Source of the DNA: Enoplolaimus lenunculus
Lineage: Eukaryota; Nematoda; Enoplea; Enoplida; Thoracostomopsidae
Direction: 5' to 3'
DNA length: 64,000 bases
NCBI GenBank assembly: GCA_030248215.1
Contig: JASANG010002691.1
Span: 44,661 to 108,660, forward strand
The notes under the pieces are model-generated. The model was not told where the DNA came from. It saw nothing but the letters and a program-made list of their open reading frames with translations, and searched no databases. The position numbers and the translations under genes were made by a program. Numbering within the stretch: the stretch's first letter is position 1; each line of letters begins with the position of its first letter. Positions 58,261-64,000 of this stretch are shown here, one piece after another.

Positions 58261-59394
58261 TACGCGTAAAAATTTGTTAATATTTACAAACCTAAAATTT
58301 TTATGACACATTAAAACCAGATAGTAAACGTAGAAAAACTTGAATTTTTAAACTGTTTTAGCGTATGAGTGAAAAATAAGCATCGAATAACGTCAATCGA
58401 TAATTCTTAAAATATCCACATCCGTACGTAGTTTTTCAAATTTGGAACAGCGTTTCATCGTTAAATTTGAAAACAAAAATGCAAAGTGCTACGTTGGCTG
58501 GCTTCTGGTGATCCACGCAAATATCAAATTTTCTTATTCTACCATTTTGAACATTTTCAATTTGCAAGAAATCGAGGTTAGTTCTGTCCCGCTTTCATAC
58601 TGTTTTCTTAAAAATTGTCTGATTAATCACCAGGTGATGAAAAAGATCATATAATTTTTTAATCAGAGAATTAAAATCTAACGAATCATGTCAAAAATAC
58701 ATAACGTTTTTCGCGTTCAAAAACACATTCGTGTTGATGCTAAAATAGCGTTTTGACAAAAAAGCGTTTAGTTATTTGCGTTTTGCTGCACTAGTGATTT
58801 TAGAGATTATCCACGATTCGCCAAGAAAAATTAACTTTTGTTGTTAATAATATTTCATTTCAATCGAACTAAACTGTACCTCAGCTGAGCTGGGAGCGAT
58901 TAGTCAATATAATGCGATTCTCTTTATTATTTATTTCCAAATTTTTCAAAAATATAACTCACAAGAGGTACCTAGCGAACGCCACGATGAATATTCATAT
59001 ATCGTATTAGCTATGTCATTTGAGATTTGAAAATTTAACCGAGTATAATGTTATTGTCTGACCTGCAAATTTTTGTGATCTAAATTTAGCCAATCCCCAT
59101 ATTTTTGTTTACCTTCAAATCAAACAAAAGGAGAGTAACTTTTGGCATTACAGACGAAATGTACTACGCGATAAACACTGTAGTTAATAATCAATTTAGC
59201 TGTAAAAAAACGCTAGTACTGAAAATTTATTAAGAATAAGTGAAATAAGTAGGCAGTTTGACGGAATCCAAATAGATGGTCATCGCAACTAAACATAGCC
59301 GAAAAACTTCTGCAAAATTGGATTTATGGTAAATTTTAATAAACAGCGTACGTATACTGTCGCGGGCAAGTAGTCATATTTTAAGCGGTTCATG

Positions 59395-59573
59395 TTACTA
59401 AGCGTCCAGGCTTTATCGATCATGCAGTAAAAGAGTATGGTTAGATTCTAGATTACATATTTTGCTTAGGCTTAGGCTTAGGCTAAACCATTGTTCAACA
59501 CTTTCGGTTTAGGCTTAGGCTTAGGGGGAATGCGCTTAATCTACTGTTACACTCGTTAAAGTAATATTTGGCC
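59395..59573 (-). mobile_element. Telomere-core MITE (family B), right arm mirror copy
   Basis: Mirror of 50277-50465. The CTTAGG runs are shorter than in the left arm (59465-59482 and 59508-59523), so array length has changed since the duplication. Confidence 0.75.
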
Positions 59574-60389
59574 TTTTAAGCGAATTCCCACCATATGCAA
59601 TTGAATCACTGATTTGTATCTTGATCTGTAGGTTATCTAAAAGTTAATACCTACGCAAAAATTAATAATTTTAACGCCAAACTTTAGTATTAGAACTTTG
59701 GTATTTACTTGGAACAAAAAGTGATTTTTAAAAACAACGATATATTCGTTGTGCTTAAGACTACGTGGTTCCACGTTAGTAAACCTTTTAGACGATAATT
59801 TTTTCTAACATTTTTAGACGGAATTCAAAAGTAATTTTCCGTCAGGCGATGGCAAGAACAGACTAAAATTTATCGTTTAAAAATACTAGTAATCCGTCTT
59901 TGCACGCAGTGCAACTCAAAACAACATAAAGAAAAAGTAAACACAATTTCTATCTTCAGTATTTTCCACTTAAAGTATAGAAGCAAATTTGGTTTGGATA
60001 TACTAAATTGCTGGAACACTACCAAATACGTGAGGCGTCCAGCTTTAATATATAGATTGGCAGGAATTTTGGTATCTTACCTTAACTGCATCAGTATAAT
60101 TTCTGTCAAAAAATTCGTCATGCATATAATTTTTCTAGTCGCTATTTTTCGTATTTTTTTCAACTTTAAACAACTCTTTGACACAAATCACATACGTATA
60201 GTATCATTTTAATACTATTTTAAGAATACGCCATCGGTCTAAATATTTCATCTCCATATCGCTTTCTATTCGGTACAACCTTTAGCTACGAAACGATAAT
60301 TCAAGCCCCAGAGAAATTTAATAATTTAAGTATTTAGAAATATACTTTAGCTAATACGTTAACCTAGGATTGCCAAATATTGAGAAAAA

Positions 60390-60718
60390 ATGTCAATTCG
60401 CCTGATGCTATTCGCGATTCCTAAACATCGTGGCCGAGGCCAACCGGCTGCAAATATCAAAAATAACGGTAAGGGAATTTCAAAAACCCCTAAACACGCC
60501 GTGAATGGAGAAGCCACGAGAAGGTCGGACAGAAGCAACCGGCTCTCTTCCATTATCTGCAACCCCCCTCAAAAAACGATCGCTATATATTCTCCCACGA
60601 ATGCTTAACGATTCATTCTCGTTCTGTTTTCGCTAACTAATTTTCACAGAGCTCTGTACGTTCCCCTGTTTGTGATTTGGAGGCGTATTGACGGATATCC
60701 AGTACTCTATGCCGCTAA
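60390..60718 (+). pseudogene. Broken mirror copy of peptide member 4
   Basis: The reverse-complement partner of 49127-49453. The start and pro-segment are recognisable (MSIRLML, NIKNNGKG, KTPKHAVNG), but the copy is broken by several changes and does not encode the cysteine domain. Treated as a fossil; its age equals that of the palindrome or less. Confidence 0.8.
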
Positions 60719-61843
60719 TGAAGCACGTTTTTTACCAAAAATGAGCTACATTTTTTCTGTAAAAAAAATTTAATTTTTTGTTGTGAATAAATTTGTTTTG
60801 TAATTTAATTCAGATTGACTTTTACTGCTAGAAGTTGATTTTGAGAGAGAGCGGAGCCCAAGTCGACTGAATTTAGTGCTTATTTTCTAGTTGGTGATGT
60901 CTTGTCGACCCATGTAAATAACTTACGCATCATGTTCCCCAAGCATAATCCTAAAGCTTTATTTTTTTGGCTTAGGCTTAGATTCACATTTACACATGAA
61001 ACTGTATATATGTTTTTCGATACTATTCTTTGAATCGGTTGCAATCGAGGATTTTGAAAAATTAAATATGGTTGAAATTTGTACGTGTAAAAAAACGTTG
61101 AATTTATTGTATTTATTCATGATTATAATTGAAAATAAACGACAATAAATGGTAACAGTCTATAGGCTTAGAAGTTCTTGTTGCCAGCTGCGATAGGGTT
61201 TTCAACTTTTACCTCATTTTGTTCGAAAAGATTTGTCAAAGCTAAGACTGTGCAGTACCAAAATTCACGCTCAGGCCTGGCTTAGATTTAGGCATAGACT
61301 AAGGCCAGACTTAAAATTCATACTTACTCTCTAAAAGCTTAAACTAGTTAATCTAAGTTAGGCTAACAGCAGCAAAACAAACTTTAGAGTAACTAAACTC
61401 TCTGTAGACTTATGGCTAAGTTTTTAAAATGTTACATATTTTTAGTTTAAGCAAGACTTAACGAATTCTTAGATACGCACAATTTCTAGCCTGAACTTTA
61501 TTACTTAATCCAAAAATATATTTAAATTAAACACGTGTTAAGCTTAAAGTTATATTAGTCAAAGTTAAACTTTCAATCTAGACAATTCATCCAGCCTTTT
61601 AAGATTTACTTAAGCTAACATTCAAGTTTAAACTATAATTTAAGTTTAAGTTTTTAGAGAGTAGAAATGGCACAGATTAGACTTGGGTTCATGCCTTGGA
61701 CACACGTTTAGATTAGAGCCATTGGCGACTCTTTGGGTTAGGCTTTCGCTTCGTGGTTTAGTGTTCGTTGTCTGTTCTAGTAATAGGTTTTAGTTCTTGA
61801 ATAGTTTTCTTGTCTTGGTTACCGCTTCATGAAGTAATAGCAG

Positions 61844-62082
61844 CTACCAAACGCAACGCGACGAAAAGCACCCAGAGTTCAACTTCTTAGCACATTGATA
61901 CCTGTCACGCGATCATAGGACGAAATGCATTGATTGGCACATGGCTATCCAAAGAATAAACTTCGCTTTACAATGTTTATCGCATCCTCATTGGATGGCT
62001 GGGTTTCGGCTAAAATTTCATTGGTTACTGAAGCCAGTATCGCGACCACGATCGAAATTATGACCAATAAGCGTCCAGACAT
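61844..62082 (-). pseudogene. Broken mirror copy of peptide member 3
   Basis: The reverse-complement partner of 47768-48007. The signal and pro-segment are kept, but the copy is broken in about two to four places and has no whole mature peptide. Treated as a fossil. The antisense open frame at 61934-62143 is only its shadow. Confidence 0.82.
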
Positions 62083-62199
62083 CGTTGTATTTTTAATGAA
62101 AATTCAATTGATATCGTTTTTCAGATTATTTAAATTTCTCTAAAAATTCAGCAATTTTTAGGTCAGTTTTTGTATCCGACAAATATTATTCGGCTTTTG

Positions 62200-62345
62200 T
62201 CCCATGTTACTTGTAGGGCCGTCCCGCTGTCTGTTGGGTCTGTAAAAGAGCAGGCTTACGTCGTTCTAGACCACATTTTTTGCTTAGGCTTAGGCTTACG
62301 CTAAGATTTACGTTTTTACAACACTTTAGGTTTAGCGTTGGGCTG
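62200..62345 (-). mobile_element. Telomere-core MITE (family B), right arm mirror copy
   Basis: Mirror of 47482-47649: CATGTTACTTGTAGGGCCGTC, TTGCTTAGGCTTAGGCTTA. Confidence 0.65.
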
Positions 62346-62961
62346 AGTGACGGCTTACTAAAACATTATGTTGTATATACAACACATATTCTTTTAAAAG
62401 TTAGGGCGAGCAAATACAAGAGTGATCGTCCGCGGGCGGTGACAAAAACAACAAAAAACAACAACAAAACAATACTAGCGAAAACAACAACGAAAACAAA
62501 AAATGACCAGTACTCTTTGTTTAACATCCTATATTCTAAACGAAACGTCTTGAAACAATTTCAAAACGCTGCATTCAAATTAATTCGAAGTCAACATTTA
62601 TAGATAGAGATCTTTAATTAAAATTTCCGGATGACCAAAATCAACAAAATAACCAAAACTGGTTCATTTGTGGCTTTAGATTACATCAAGCGACAATTTG
62701 TCTAAAGTATTAAGGTCCACAATCTTTTAATTTTTCTAATAAACTGTTCAAATGATGAATCTGTATTTTATGTTTAGTTCTGAATACTTGCTTGTTCCAA
62801 TTTGCAACTGAGTGTCGCCAGACGCCAATTGCTGTTAGGGACAGACCCTGGACAATCCATGAAACAAAAAGAATTTATATGAAGGAAGTATTAAAGTATA
62901 CAATATAAGTTTGGGCAATTGAAACTTTTTAGTTTTCGCTAATATGGTTGTTTGAGCTGCT

Positions 62962-63174
62962 GGCCCATGTAGAAAACAGGGCCGGATCGTATTCCGGAGG
63001 GGCTATAATAGAGCAAGTTTAAGCTTTAGACTATTTTTTTCCTTAGGCTAGCGCTATGCTTAGGCTTAAGCTTAGGAATAGGCTCATCCGCACGCTTAGG
63101 TTTAGGCTAAGGCTTAGGTTTTGGCTTAGGAATATGCTTATACTACTGTTCCGACCCTGTTCTATACATGGGCC
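62962..63174 (-). mobile_element. Telomere-core MITE (family A), right arm mirror copy
   Basis: Mirror of 46677-46889, ends GGCCCATGTAGAAAACAGGG and CCCTGTTCTATACATGGGCC; the first end has drifted. Confidence 0.8.
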
Positions 63175-64000
63175 GAGCTGTTCAACAATTTGCGTTTGAC
63201 CCTGCCCAACTCCAACTGCAACAAGTACTCCATAGAACACAGAGGGTACACTATTCATCGAGTAAACTAAAGATTGTTGTCTGGATTCGAACGCATCGTT
63301 CTGTTTAAAATTAGAAATTACTCTGTAAAAACACTCGACTTACAATACTTTAGTTATATTTTACTAACTATTTTAAGTATAATTCGTGTAGTAAATATTG
63401 AGCAAATCTTTGCTTAAACAATGTAATAAGTAACACTACTATTGTCATTTCCTGATCAATTAAGTCAATGTAAAGCGAAGAACTTTGTGTTTACTTAAAA
63501 TTAAGTAAAACTTTGCCAAGCACCATAGAAAGTAAAACCGACACTTAATCCGGCAACAGTTTTACTTAATTTTTAAGTATATTTTTAGTGAGTAATTGAA
63601 CTGTTCAGCGGCAACCGGACGCATGCTACCCATATTCATAGTAGTATACATATATACTCAAGTCTTAAAAGCATATTCCTAAAGCGATGAACTCAAGCCA
63701 TGGAAAATGGCCGATACCAGTTGAAAGTGTGTACGCTAAATAACTGAAACTGGACTGAAAAAACAAATAACAGCGCGGAACAGAATAACGAGTGGGATTT
63801 TGTATACATCTGTCTCCGACTATTATTCGGGTCACTGGTTAGAATGTAAAGCAGAATTGAATTTTAGTACACTTTTACAGCACTGCTGCCACGTTTAAAG
63901 TAGCTTGCCATTAAGTATACTATTAAATTAGCAGTTTGTTCAATTGTTCGAAAACTCGGACAAAATACTTACACTTATCGGAATTATAAATCAACGCTTA

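Larger units (their letters stand above)
57467..64000 (-). repeat. Right arm of the large inverted duplication
   Basis: Reverse complement of 45852-52424, entering at GTAAAACGAAAGT (57467) and still matching at the last base of the window. It contains mirror copies of the family C elements, the SINE (58008-58260), the family B MITE (59395-59573), the CTCTCTAAAA MITE (61323-61663), a family B copy (about 62200-62340) and a family A copy (62962-63174). Confidence 0.93.

Overview
The window is eukaryotic, AT-rich and dense in repeats. The arrays of CCTAAG/CTTAGG found throughout are the hexamer TTAGGC, the canonical nematode telomere repeat. Together with short T-rich introns ending in TTTTAG or TTTCAG this suggests a nematode or a close relative. 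That placement is inference from repeats and splice signals, not from a marker gene.

Region 1 (1-1200) is a foldback of short tandem subrepeats with a TA-flanked MITE at its axis. Region 2 (2240-22944) is one large gene on the + strand, which I read as a 31-exon ortholog of ZFC3H1, the zinc-finger/HAT-repeat scaffold that works with the helicase MTR4 in nuclear RNA decay. All exon phases join without a shift and give 2522 codons plus a stop. The order is an acidic Ser-rich N-terminal half, coiled coil, a 13-residue repeat array, a C-x7-C-x4-C-x3-H zinc finger and about 640 residues of HAT-like helices. The introns hold tRNA-derived SINEs and a 5'-truncated LINE tail. Two small tandem duplications inside the gene each copy a splice junction.

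Region 3 (23-45 kb) has few genes and consists largely of short nonautonomous elements: at least six families with terminal inverted repeats (several with TA target duplications), two tRNA-derived SINE families, minisatellites and a long TAA microsatellite. Two small genes lie here, at 28031-28288 (-) and 43714-43977 (+). They encode secreted, dibasic-processed, six-cysteine peptides of one family.

Region 4 (45.85-64 kb) is a large inverted duplication. The left arm (about 45852-52424) and the right arm (about 57467-64000, running out of the window) are near-identical reverse complements around a spacer of about 5 kb. The left arm carries two more whole members of the peptide family (47768-48007 + and 49127-49453 -). 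Their right-arm mirror copies are broken fossils.

The most interesting signals are the small secreted peptide family sharing the frame C-x3-C-x5-C-x(5-17)-C-x7-C-x4-C, the palindrome that duplicated two of its members, and mobile elements whose cores are telomere-type hexamers.
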